A stretch of DNA of 64,000 nucleotides from Stemphylium vesicarium (Eukaryota; Ascomycota; Dothideomycetes; Pleosporales; Pleosporaceae). The translations under genes and the position numbers were made by a program. The stretch's first letter is position 1, and every line of letters begins with the position of its first letter. The DNA lies in contig QXCR01000090.1 of assembly GCA_004380135.1 (NCBI GenBank), positions 1 to 64,000 of the forward strand. The letters run 5' to 3'. Below the pieces are notes generated by a model, which saw only the letters and a list, made by a program, of their open reading frames with translations, was not told the origin of the DNA and did no database searches. This document shows, piece by piece, positions 55,014 to 64,000 of the stretch.

Positions 55014-57050
55014 ATGAAGCTCGGTACTTCGCTCGCGCTTAGCTCCATCGCTCATCAAAGCTATGCGCTTCTCGATGCTGATGGGATATCTTCAAGATAC
55101 TATGGCAACGACGCGCCATGGTATCGCGACCGCATTCCTCTTTTCGAATCGAGCGACCAAGACATTACCGATACGTACTATTACCGCTGGTCCATCTTTC
55201 GCGCCCACCAGCGCGATATAGGTTCTTATGGCTTCATCTCGACCGAGTTTCTGGACGACGTAGGCTGGCAAACCAAGCCGTGGGCGTCGCTGAACGATGC
55301 GACGGGCTTCCATTTGCTGGAGGGCAGATGGTGTCGTGATCGGAGATTCAAGGAAGACTACGCGACTTTCATCTACAGCGAGGACAGCAATAGGCGACAG
55401 TTCTCGGAAAGCATGGCTGCGTCTGTCTGGCAGGGATATCTGGTTGATGGCTCAGAAGAAGACGCGGTCAAGAGACTAGATGCCATGCAAACCGTCTATG
55501 AGGCGTGGGAAGACTCGTTCGATACGTCAAAGGGTCTCTACTATGTCGAGCCAATCCGCGATGCCACGGAGTACACAATCTCAAGTATCGATGCTTCTGG
55601 TGGCTACGACGGATTTTTCGGCGGCGACTCATTCCGACCCACCATCAACAGCTACCAATACGCCAATGCCAAGGCAATTGCTAGTATGGCCGCGATGAAA
55701 GGCGGCATGGAAAGCACTATCGACACGTACAACGAGCGAGCAACAGCGCTGAAACAGCGCGTACAAGACGCGCTGTGGAACTCAACCTTTGAGCACTTCA
55801 TCGACCGCTTCCAAGTCAACAACACAAACGTCACCTACTGGGACTTTATCCGCGGACGCGAGCTAGCCGGCATCGTCCCCTGGACCCACGACCTCCCCGA
55901 CGACACAACCGAGTACGCCCAAGCCTGGAGTCACGTCCTCAACAGCAGCGAGCTAGCTGGTGAAGCCGGTCTGCGTACCGTCGAGCCCAGTTACGAATAC
56001 TACATGCGGCAATACCGCTACGAAGGCCCGAACCCAGAGTGCCAATGGAACGGCCCCGTCTGGCCCTTCCAAGTCACCCAAGTACTCACGGGCCTGGCAA
56101 ACTTCCTCGATCACTACAGCACAGGCGCCGAAACGGGTGTCATCAGCGCAGCAGACTACACCGCCATGCTAAAACAATACGCGCAACTGCACCGAAACCC
56201 CGACACAGGAATCTTGGATCTAGAGGAAGACTACTACCCAGACACCGGTCTCCCGATTGTAGGCCTCAAGCGCTCACACCACTACTTCCACTCCGGTTTC
56301 AACGACCTGGTACTCAGCGGCCTCGTCGGCATCCGCCCCTCAGCCGCGGACGAGCTCGAAGTGAATCCCCTCGCCTCCGCCTCAATCTCTTACTTCCGTG
56401 CTGAACGCATCGTCTACCACGGTCGCGACATCGCCATCCAATGGGACGCAGACGGTTCGCGCTACGGCGGAGCCGCAGGCCTTCAAATCGAAGTCGACGG
56501 CCAAGTCGTAGCCTCACAGTCTACCCTCGGCAGAATCAAAGTCGACCTCGAGCGGAAACCCGCGCCAAAGCCCATGACGACGCGTATTGCGAAATCTATC
56601 CAGCTCAATAGCACTACGCCATTCCCCCGCGGCACAGTTTCCACAGGCAACACCTCGGCTGAGACTACGTATCCAGCCATTGACGGCCGCGTGTGGTTCT
56701 ACCCCGAGCCCGATGCGAAGAACGGGTGGGACTCGCCTGTCGGCAATGGCACGGGTGAGGTATGGTTTGAAATCGACTTTGGCGCGGAGGTTGCAAGTAG
56801 TAGTGCTGAGTTGGCCTTTTTCGCGGATGAAGAGCAGGGGTATGCTGCGCCGACGGCGTATAGGATTCAGGTGCCCGGTGATGCAGAGGGTGCGACGTGG
56901 GGTGATGCGCCGGAGGCGACGTATCAGAGTGTTGTCGCGAATGGGATTACGGATGTGAGTTGGACGGAGGTAAGGAGTCAGAAGGTGAGGGTTGTTTTTA
57001 CACCGACGACTGCGGCTAAGGTTAGGCTTGTGGAGTTTAAGATCTTTTAG
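55014..57050 (+). CDS. Secreted MGH1/GH63-like six-hairpin glycosidase with C-terminal beta domain
   Basis: Single exon, 678 residues. The N-terminus MKLGTSLALSSIAHQSYA is a probable signal peptide, but it is weak, and the true start could lie on an upstream exon. The catalytic (alpha/alpha)6 barrel resembles the mannosylglycerate hydrolase MGH1-like/GH63 family: TYYYRWSIFRAHQRDIGSYG, GGYDGFFGGDSFRPTINSYQ, NPECQWNGPVWPFQVTQVLT and HHYFHSGFNDLVLSGLVGIR are typical. A small beta region (AERIVYHGRDIAIQWDADGS) follows, then a C-terminal discoidin-like beta sandwich (about 570-678). Relatives are common in bacteria, and the substrate is unknown; a plant or fungal cell-wall glycan is likely. Several NNT/NST-type sequons support secretion. 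The absence of introns and bacterial-like relatives hint at horizontal origin, which is untested. Confidence 0.83.
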   Translation: MKLGTSLALSSIAHQSYALLDADGISSRYYGNDAPWYRDRIPLFESSDQDITDTYYYRWSIFRAHQRDIGSYGFISTEFLDDVGWQTKPWASLNDATGFHLLEGRWCRDRRFKEDYATFIYSEDSNRRQFSESMAASVWQGYLVDGSEEDAVKRLDAMQTVYEAWEDSFDTSKGLYYVEPIRDATEYTISSIDASGGYDGFFGGDSFRPTINSYQYANAKAIASMAAMKGGMESTIDTYNERATALKQRVQDALWNSTFEHFIDRFQVNNTNVTYWDFIRGRELAGIVPWTHDLPDDTTEYAQAWSHVLNSSELAGEAGLRTVEPSYEYYMRQYRYEGPNPECQWNGPVWPFQVTQVLTGLANFLDHYSTGAETGVISAADYTAMLKQYAQLHRNPDTGILDLEEDYYPDTGLPIVGLKRSHHYFHSGFNDLVLSGLVGIRPSAADELEVNPLASASISYFRAERIVYHGRDIAIQWDADGSRYGGAAGLQIEVDGQVVASQSTLGRIKVDLERKPAPKPMTTRIAKSIQLNSTTPFPRGTVSTGNTSAETTYPAIDGRVWFYPEPDAKNGWDSPVGNGTGEVWFEIDFGAEVASSSAELAFFADEEQGYAAPTAYRIQVPGDAEGATWGDAPEATYQSVVANGITDVSWTEVRSQKVRVVFTPTTAAKVRLVEFKIF

Positions 57051-57462
57051 CCTCTCTGCTAGCGGTGGTACTGTTGGGCCAAGTGGGTAGTAGGAATGTA
57101 GGAATGTAGGGATGTAATGGATCTAACTGTAGAGGGATCATAATATTTATGGACGTTACTATCTAGCTATGTACTAAACCAAGTGGTGGGTATGAAAACT
57201 GTTGCTATCGAACAACCCGCTCGTGTCATAAACATGGTGTGCGGCAAGTTGGGAAAGAGATCAACATCTCTCTTGTCTTTTGAGACATATCCCCGGTCGT
57301 AATGGTTAAGTGTACCACCCTTCTCTTGTAGCACCTCCGAAACATGTAAGAGAAAAAAGAACCCCAACGCCTTGCAATGCATAAACTTGGCATAATGGGA
57401 GGCAGCGTACTAGCATACCCATTTCAGCCCTGCCCACCTTCTACCTAGCAAAGAACCCCCCC
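57051..57462. other. Intergenic between convergent genes, 412 bases
   Basis: Shared 3' flank of the glycosidase and RTA1-like genes. A short gaatgtaggaatgtagggatgta tandem triplet-like repeat lies near 57092-57116. No gene. Confidence 0.5.
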
Positions 57463-58466
57463 TTATGCTCGGACGGCAAACTCGACGTCGGTCTTGCGGC
57501 GGGGCTTAATGTTGGGGTCGTACCACCAGATGCAAACAGTAAGCGTAATCGCCATGAGCAAGAAATCGTAGACGTAAATGGGCCACTCGTGAGAAAGCAG
57601 GTAACCATCCTACAATACTATGTTAGCCCGACTCTAAACCTCGATCGAGAGTATAAAACATACCTTGCCCATGGCATACTCAACAACCCTAAGAAGGTTA
57701 CGAAGGGTAATGCAAACACTAGCCGCGTACAAGAACCAGATGAGCTTGGTCCATGGAAGCTCTGCGCAAGCGGCAGTGGGGCGAGCGAGCAGGCGTCGGT
57801 GCCAGATGCTAGCGACGACACAGAAGAAGCCGAAGATGAGGATTTGAAGAATGAGACCGCCGAGGATAACGTTCTCGCCCATGTCGAAGCCGTCAGCGTC
57901 GTCGGCGGAAACAAGGATACCGGCACCGCCAGCTTGGATAAAGCTAAAATATGCACGTTAGTATATCGTGCGTCGCGGAGCGGGTGGTTCTGAGGTCCAA
58001 CTTACAAGCACAGGATGTCGCCGCCAACGAAGATCTTGGTGAGCCAGTTTACCCTTATGATAGAGTATTCCACAGAGTCGGTGCGGCGAACGAGACGGCC
58101 GAGGATCATGTAGATCGATGCCGCGAAGAGGATGGGTGCGAGTAGGATGAGGGTAGATTGGATGATGTAGGGTGTTGTGGACTCGGTGTCGTTGTGAGCT
58201 GCAGCGCGCGCAGAGTAGCCTATGCCTTCAAACTGTGAAAGAGATGTTAGTATATCGCGGGGAATAGGAGGGGCTCGGGAACGTACCAATGCACCAATAA
58301 CGAAGGGTATGCAGAACCATGTCTTGTTCTTCACAAGTCGCCATACGTGGATGAACAAGAGGATGAACATGACGATAGCTGCGATGGCTCCCGCGGCGAT
58401 GGTGGGTGTGTACGGCCAGAGTACATACTCTGGGACCGCCGAGGAATCGTCTGCCGTCGACGACAT
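57463..58466 (-). CDS. RTA1-like seven-helix membrane protein
   Basis: Four exons (58287-58466, 58006-58232, 57664-57943, 57463-57609), 277 residues; all joins are in phase. Landmarks are VLWPYTPTIAAGAIAAIVMF, FEGIGYSARAAAHND, PYIIQSTLILLAPILFAASI with the following YMILGRLVRR, the GGDILCFFIQAGGAG segment formed by splicing, and the C-terminal YVYDFLLMAITLTVCIWWYD. About seven helices are predicted. The family includes RTA1 (7-aminocholesterol resistance), RSB1 (sphingoid base export) and RTM1. A role in lipid export or drug resistance is possible. The plasma membrane is the likely location. No anomalies. Confidence 0.92.
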
Positions 58467-59458
58467 CTTGAGATGGAGGTTGTGCGGTGGGTCGGTGGGT
58501 CGGTGGAGGCCTTTCTATCTCTGAAATCGAAGGAAAGAACCCTGGGATACAAGCCAGAGGTATCGTCGGTGTCTTCGACGTTAAACTCAAAGGTTAGAAG
58601 TGGTGGGAAGGCTGGGGTTGTTTGGTGGAGAAGTCTATGGTGAGGGGCCTTATGTATAAGGGTCCTGGCAGATATCAGTGGAGCTCAACTCGCTTGGCGT
58701 ATCCCGTATATGCATATATAAATCCGTATGCGAATTGCCCGAGCAACATAGCGACTGTGTTGAGATGTGTAACCGTCGTGTAGGGAGAGGGATTGGAGTC
58801 TGTGCATACGACTAGCGTCTTCTGATACGAACCTCCAATCGCATTGCTCCTGGGATACTCGGATCCACTTTTCTTTGGCTGTGGCGCGAACACCTCCCAG
58901 TAGCTTTTACGCGTAAAGGGAGGTAACGCGTACGAAATGATGAAGGGTCTTCGGTATCGCTTCCAGGATACGCGGCTACAGTTTTTCTTTCTCATCAGGA
59001 TAAATAAAGTGCTTATTCCGCACGTTTGTTCGCCGTTATGCGAACGCATGTTGCGAACTTGAGCAGAGAATTTGTTCGCGCGGATAGGATCGTACAAGGG
59101 ACAATGATCTGCCTTGTAAGTTAATGTGTGGATCGTGCCGTGCCGACCATGTTCTTACTTAAAGTTCCAGTGTCGAGAATTCCGTCAATGGCAGCATTTC
59201 TCGCAAGCACCACCAAAAACGGGTTGGCCTCAGGAACAAACACTGGCGTATCGGGATGACGCCTTGGCTTATCGCAACAGCCACACGCATACCAACAGTT
59301 ACAGTATGCTATTGGTGTTTCCGAATTGGGCATCAGGCCCCGACGCTGAACAGTCGCTCCCGCCGCTCGACGGTCGTTTCCAAGGAGCAGTCTGAAGATG
59401 TCTTACGGCGCGTTCAAACAACAGTTGATGATTTCGAAGGTACCAGTTCAATAATGGC
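58467..59458. other. Intergenic, 1 kb
   Basis: 5' region of the RTA1-like gene and 3' flank of the next minus-strand gene. A 140-codon frame at 58675-59097 has no recognisable features. Confidence 0.45.
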
Positions 59459-60894
59459 TTAGGTCGTATGTCCCGAGTATGGCGTCGGAGGGACAGTGGT
59501 ACCTAATATCTGCTCCTTGGGCCACTGCAACCAAGATTTCCACTCGCTAGGGACCAGGTGATCTGCAACTCTGATGATCTGCTCGGCAACTCCTTCCATA
59601 TACCAATAGTGCTCTGCCGCTCTATTCATCATGACAGCAAAATGGGCAAAGATGATGAGGGATCCGGGCTGTTTCTCCGACAGAAGCTCAATGTAGCGGT
59701 CGGAAACGAGATGTATCCATATTTTCAGCAGCGCATCTGAAGGCGGCTTGGGAGACTCTGCGGCGACTTGGAAGACTAATTCGAGAAGATGGCAGGCATA
59801 TCCATATGCGTCGACGATATCAGGAGGGTATACGTGATGGACAACCTCTGAGAATTTGCGAAGCTGAACAAGCTCAGTGTCGGTTGGTTGCTCTTTCGTC
59901 TGCCAATGGACGTCTTTGACATCGTCAGGAATCATGCGGCCCAGTTCACTCTCTTTCATCTGTGCGTAGAAGCCTGCTACCATCGGTCGCATGCCCCGGG
60001 TCAGGACGAGGTTGGAGATGACGCTATCGAATGCATGGTCGAGGTCATTACTAGCTGCAATCGAAGTAATACACGCGTGTGGGAACAACATGCCAGTGAA
60101 AAGTAGGACCGGTTTGAAATTCTCCTCGTCGATGTTACGCACTGTGGTCTGGAAGCCGTTGAGGGCTGCTTCGCGGTAGATCTCAGATTGATACAAGTAT
60201 TCCTGTGCCTCGTCGGGGCCTACAAGTCGACTTTTGTGCAATGCACTGAGAGAAAGAGCTGCCTGGAGAAGGTAGGGATTTTCGAATGAGAGCTCTACCA
60301 AGGTAGTTTTGAATACATCCTCGGCGTCAGTGTGCGCAGCAAGTGTTTTGGCAGTGGACGTCATGTAGTGACTATACAATATTGTCAGATCAACGCTTTG
60401 CATTTCTCAAGTATTTCGGAAGCGACCAAAGCACTAGAGCCCTGTATGGTGATCATAGCAGCGCAAGTTCCTATGTAGTCACAAGAACATGACGGATTTA
60501 CTTACTGAAGTAGTCGCAGTTGCGGTATGTTTAGAGCCAGGTCGTTCCCGATAGATGCTCCATTGATAGGGGTCACTGCAAATTCCGGTAATGGTTGCTG
60601 TTCAAAGAAGCTTCCAGTGCCATCAGCAGAGGATGGTGTGAATGCTGGCGTTGCAACAGGCAAAGGCGAAGCGTGTGAAGCCTCGCGACTTGTTGAGGGC
60701 CGATATTCGCAAGGTGTTCCTTGCTTTACGCAGTTTGCGCAATCCGGCTTCTGTTCATCGCACTTGGAAGTTGTCAGCCTTACGTAGTGCTTAATCGCCC
60801 CGATGGGTAGACGCACCTTTACATGGCGACCTTTGCAAGGCAGGCAGCCATTCCTCGACTTCTTGTGGGGCTTGCGAGTCTTAGCTCTGTTCAT
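59459..60894 (-). CDS. UPC2-like Zn(II)2Cys6 transcription factor
   Basis: Three exons (60817-60894, 60506-60762, 59459-60371), 415 residues. The zinc cluster is split by a 54-base intron (GTGCGT..CAAG); after splicing it reads C-x2-C-x6-C-x6-C-x2-C-x6-C, starting GCLPCKGRHVKCDEQKPDC. The intron is in frame and stop-free, so retaining it would insert 18 residues within the cluster. Intron 2 is 134 bases. The regulatory domain resembles sterol-uptake regulators (LLHHYMTSTAKTLAAHTDAE, LSFENPYLLQAALSLSALHK). The protein is short, as usual for this subfamily. UPC2/ECM22 homologues activate sterol genes, but many fungal paralogues have other targets. It is next to the OSGIN-like gene on the same strand. 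Confidence 0.88.
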
Positions 60895-61326
60895 ATTGCC
60901 TTACTGCTGCGATCATTATCGGGAATATGACTTGATGGACGCGATGGCGGATTGGACAACCAAAAGCTTATGACGCGAAATCGACCGGCTGGTGGCGGTG
61001 TCGCTCATCCGGCGCTAACACATGGTCAGTGCACCCGAGTACCCGGTACATGTGCTACAGACGTCTGAAACACTGTAGATTGTGGCTAGTATGTGGATTT
61101 GTAGTTTCCAACTTAGGAGAGGCTTGCGGGCTTTTAGATGGGCAGCAAATGAGGTTGCAATAAATGTGTAAAAAGCTCAGAACCAGCCTTACAGGTCTTT
61201 CATCTTATGCACAGATACATCTAAAGGCTATTAGGATGTGTCGAAACGTATGATTGAGAATACATGGGTATGCAGTACAGCCAAAAACGCCAATTCCAGA
61301 TCAAGTGCAGACAGCTTCTCGATAGC
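60895..61326. other. Intergenic, 430 bases
   Basis: 5' region of the UPC2-like gene and 3' flank of the OSGIN-like gene. No gene recognised. Confidence 0.5.
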
Positions 61327-63056
61327 TCATTGCCTTCCAGGCCCTAGTCCGCCCGCCCACCATCCCGAATCAACCCAATACATATTTTCCGCATGCGCTG
61401 TCTCTACAGCACGAACCAGCTTCCGTCGGTCAAGGTGCAAATCTGCATGTCCATTTGTTAGCTCGCCGGGCGTCCGCTGCCCGGTATGCGGTCTCCGTGG
61501 ACTGGGGCTGGCCTCCGAGACGGCAACCTCGGTATCTGAGGTGGACACAGGCGAGACCGACCGGGAAGTCGATGAAGTCGGCGAATTCATGTTGTCGTGC
61601 GGGTAGACGCTTGGTAGGACTTCGAGAATGCGGCCAGCTGCAAAGACACAACCACCTACTGCGTGTCTGATGAGTGAGTCACCTGTGAGGCTTCCCGTAA
61701 TGAAAACGTTCGTAGCAACTTCGAGTGAAGTGACCTCTGCCTTTGCACGAAGCGTGCGACCTGAAACGAGATGATCTGACGGAGAATCCATAGTCACATG
61801 ATCAGGTGCACTCAGAATCTCAGATTGCAACCCGGGAGAGAGGAAGTTGAGTGTGCCGCGTCTGCCTACAACGTATGCCAGACCACCGACTTCACGCGTA
61901 GTAGGATCTCCTGAAGCCAGCCGCAGCTCTACTTTGGCTTTGTCTCCTGATCTGGATACTTGGACAACTTCTGCGCTAGGAAGACCTTCGTAAAGGGTCC
62001 AGTCTCGCTGTTGGAACGCGCCTGACTTTCTTCTTGTTGCGGCTGGCTTTCCAGTCTTGTTTCTTCTTGACGATGCAATTGCCGCGAGTTTCATCTGGCG
62101 ATACACAGTCGCATACTCAGGGTAAGCAGTATGGTGGCAGCCCCGCAGCGGAGAAGGTCGCTTCTCGGGATCCCATTGATATACGTGTATGATTCTGCGT
62201 GTCGGAGGCGCAGAGATTATGACATCAGCCGCGGAGAAGCCAGATCCAATAACGAGTAACGGAGCTTCTGGTGAATCGAGTTGCGCGACAGGTGCGAGTG
62301 GGGGAGGGGGTGGGATGTTCACTGTGAAGATGCCAGATGCCAGAACAAGGTGCTTGCATCGTATCCCGAGACTGCCGATTAAGAAGCCTTTGGAGATGCG
62401 ATATACGTCTTCAACCTTGAGCCCTGTACGTACGGAATCGGATATTCCCACAGCTTCTGGATACGCCCTGAGGTACTCGGCGACCTCAATCCTCGACGGA
62501 CGTACGAATTCAGTCTCGTCCTGCTTTCCGACCCTGGCTAAATGATCTGCGTACGAATAGCCTGGGAGACTAAGCTGTTCGGCATAGCTTAGGGTACCAA
62601 TGTCGGCGCTCGCAGAGACGGGATTCTCGGCCCATTGTCCGCCTGCGTGTGCTGTCTCTCCTATGGCAAGATGCGGAATGGCCTTTTCAGGCTCGTATCG
62701 CCATTCAATACAGGACTTGGGGTTCAGCTCGGTATCGGCGTTTGGGCGGATCAGGGTATCAAGAAGCGTATTGACGGGTAGCGCCTGGGTCGAGTAGCGG
62801 AGGGAGGACAGGAAATGCGCGTAGAGATCGGGGGTCAGGTGGAGAAGATTGGGCGCATTCTGGAGTTTCGCGTCGAGGATCGTGTCATGATGACCGCCGA
62901 TGTAGTAGGGAATATGGCCGTGCAGTATGTAGGAGAGAATCAGGGCAGATGGGCCATTGCCTGGATTTGTAATTAGCGCCTTCCTCGGAAGTGCGACTCG
63001 CTCGGGCGCATACCTATAATCACCGTGTCGACGCATTTCGGAAGCGAACGAGCCAT
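61327..63056 (-). CDS. OSGIN-like FAD/NAD(P)-dependent oxidoreductase
   Basis: Two exons (63014-63056, 61327-62960), 558 residues. The short first exon (MARSLPKCVDTVIIG) joins to GNGPSALILSYILHGH, rebuilding the nucleotide-binding Gly motif; the unspliced frame would start instead at MRRHGDYR and break that motif, which decides the start. A second Rossmann motif LLVIGSGFSAADVIISAP lies near residue 270. C-terminal landmarks are NVFITGSLTGDSLIRHAVGG and FAAGRILEVL. The last 100 residues are Ser/Thr/Pro-rich and end DSGWWAGGLGPGRQ. OSGIN1/2 in animals are stress-induced; the fungal enzymes resemble monooxygenase-type flavoproteins. Substrate unknown. Confidence 0.88.
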
Positions 63057-63726
63057 GGACTATTGTAGCAGTATGCCATGAGGAAAACAGAGGGTCGAGT
63101 AAGGGTCAAGGGAGGTGGGCGGCAGGGGGGGAGGGCAGGGCAATAGTGCATGTCTTCAACATGACGGCTTCTTTAAATCTTTCGGCGCTAGACGCGGTCC
63201 CTGTTCCGCCGCAGTGGGGTGTGTGTCGGGTTTTGCCTTCCAGATTGGAGGGGTTGTTTGCGAGGTATCCCGGCTGGTCGCGCTGACGGGGCTAATTGAC
63301 GTGCGATGTGCCGTGTTGACGTTGGTCGATTCAGGCGCGGTGCGGATTGCGTGATCGCTGCAGCGCAGAAACGCGTGAGGTACACGAGGTGCTTAGGAAT
63401 CCGTGGGGTGGCATGCCGTCACAGCCTTGCGCGCTTGCGAAATGCGGGGCAGGCAGAGCAGAAGAAAAGGACAATTTCATTAAATACTGCATCAAGGCGA
63501 AAAATAATACCCAAAAGAAGAAGTTAACTATGGTATCTCTTCCAAACAATCGCGCTTCGAACCATGCCATCAATTGTGCGCTCCCCAGAGTCCGCCCACC
63601 ACGGTAAATCATGTGCGCCTTGCGATTTCAAAGCAACGGGGATAACCGTCGGCCCAACCCCACATCATCACGTCAGCAGCCGGTCCGCTTCACTATCCCC
63701 CATTACTACTACCATAGCAGAAAGCG
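63057..63726. other. Intergenic, 670 bases
   Basis: Between the OSGIN-like start and the 3' end of the next minus-strand gene. Only short frames without support. Confidence 0.45.
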
Positions 63727-64000
63727 CTAGTATCTGTACGTGACCGTGTTACGCTCTGCAATCGGCGATACGTCATGACCCTGCTGCTGCGGCACGCTGA
63801 GGTCGGGCGTTTGCGGGCGTTCGACGCGTGGGCGCATATGCTCATCCTCTTCAGCAATGGGCGGTTGCGCGCCATGCATGGTTAGATTGTTTGCAGAGCT
63901 CTCTTGTCGGCCAAGATAGGATGGGGTCGAGTGGTAGCCGGGGTGGTAAGTGTCGGGCGAGCCGCCGTAATCGCTGGTTGTTCGAGGGTTTGGATGCGAT
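63727..64000 (-). CDS. 3' end of an unknown gene, cut by the window edge
   Basis: On the minus strand an open frame enters from the right edge and stops with TAG at 63727-63729. The visible 90 residues are polar and Pro/Ser/His-rich (TTSDYGGSPDTYHPGYHSTP, then EEDEHMRPRVERPQTPDLSV) and end NTVTYRY. The composition is typical of a disordered cytosolic C-terminal tail. A different 60-codon frame overlaps it (63693-63875) and is a shadow. The gene's identity cannot be told from this piece. Confidence 0.6.
   Translation of the reverse strand, partial: SHPNPRTTSDYGGSPDTYHPGYHSTPSYLGRQESSANNLTMHGAQPPIAEEDEHMRPRVERPQTPDLSVPQQQGHDVSPIAERNTVTYRY

Noticed and set aside
1..64000. tRNA genes, rRNA and CRISPR arrays
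   Set aside because: No T-arm-like GGTTCGANTCC with a matching acceptor stem, no rRNA core sequence and no evenly spaced identical repeats were found by eye; a tRNAscan run would settle the first.

Overview
The window looks like nuclear DNA of a filamentous ascomycete, most likely a dothideomycete of the Pleosporales type. The reasons are spliceosomal introns of about 46 to 90 bases with GT..AG ends, single-gene transcription units on both strands, two Zn(II)2Cys6 regulators, a rhodopsin-domain membrane protein, an RTA1-like protein, a CVNH-LysM protein and a CPS1/DIP2-type double adenylation protein. The clade is an inference; I could not run a search.

Left part (1-12 kb) is accessory in character. 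It holds a 149-bp hAT-type MITE with a perfect 22-bp terminal inverted repeat and an 8-bp target duplication, two divergent small secreted proteins with near-identical signal peptides, a rhodopsin-domain (PTH11-like) membrane protein, an unusual fusion of a short-chain dehydrogenase with an NmrA-like domain, a tiny secreted cysteine-repeat precursor with a KR cleavage site, and a DEDD 3'-5' exonuclease-like gene broken by two frameshifts.

Middle part (10-32 kb) is mostly housekeeping: MSS51 (mitochondrial COX1 translation), a GH95 alpha-L-fucosidase, vacuolar carboxypeptidase Y divergent from the ribosome maturation factor SDO1, ribosomal protein S18 with a 4-nt first coding exon, unknown conserved proteins, a degenerate RING protein, a dienelactone hydrolase-like protein, two very small possible genes and an allantoate-type MFS permease.

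Region 33-46 kb forms a possible functional neighbourhood around acyl-CoA chemistry: succinyl-CoA:3-ketoacid CoA-transferase, a Zn2Cys6 regulator, a peroxisomal acyl-CoA thioesterase ending in SKL, and, divergent from it, a 1963-residue CPS1/DIP2 protein with two degenerate adenylation domains. About 4 kb without a convincing gene follows, containing a decayed tandem repeat.

Right part (50-64 kb) holds a ferric reductase-like flavocytochrome, a CVNH-LysM lectin with a glycine-zipper N-terminus, a secreted MGH1/GH63-like six-hairpin glycosidase, an RTA1-like seven-helix protein, a UPC2-like regulator whose first intron is in frame and stop-free, an OSGIN-like flavoprotein, and the 3' end of an unknown gene running off the edge. 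Exon borders were deduced by reading splice sites and frames by eye; for most multi-exon genes the spliced length is a multiple of three and the joined protein matches the family, but none was checked by transcript data.
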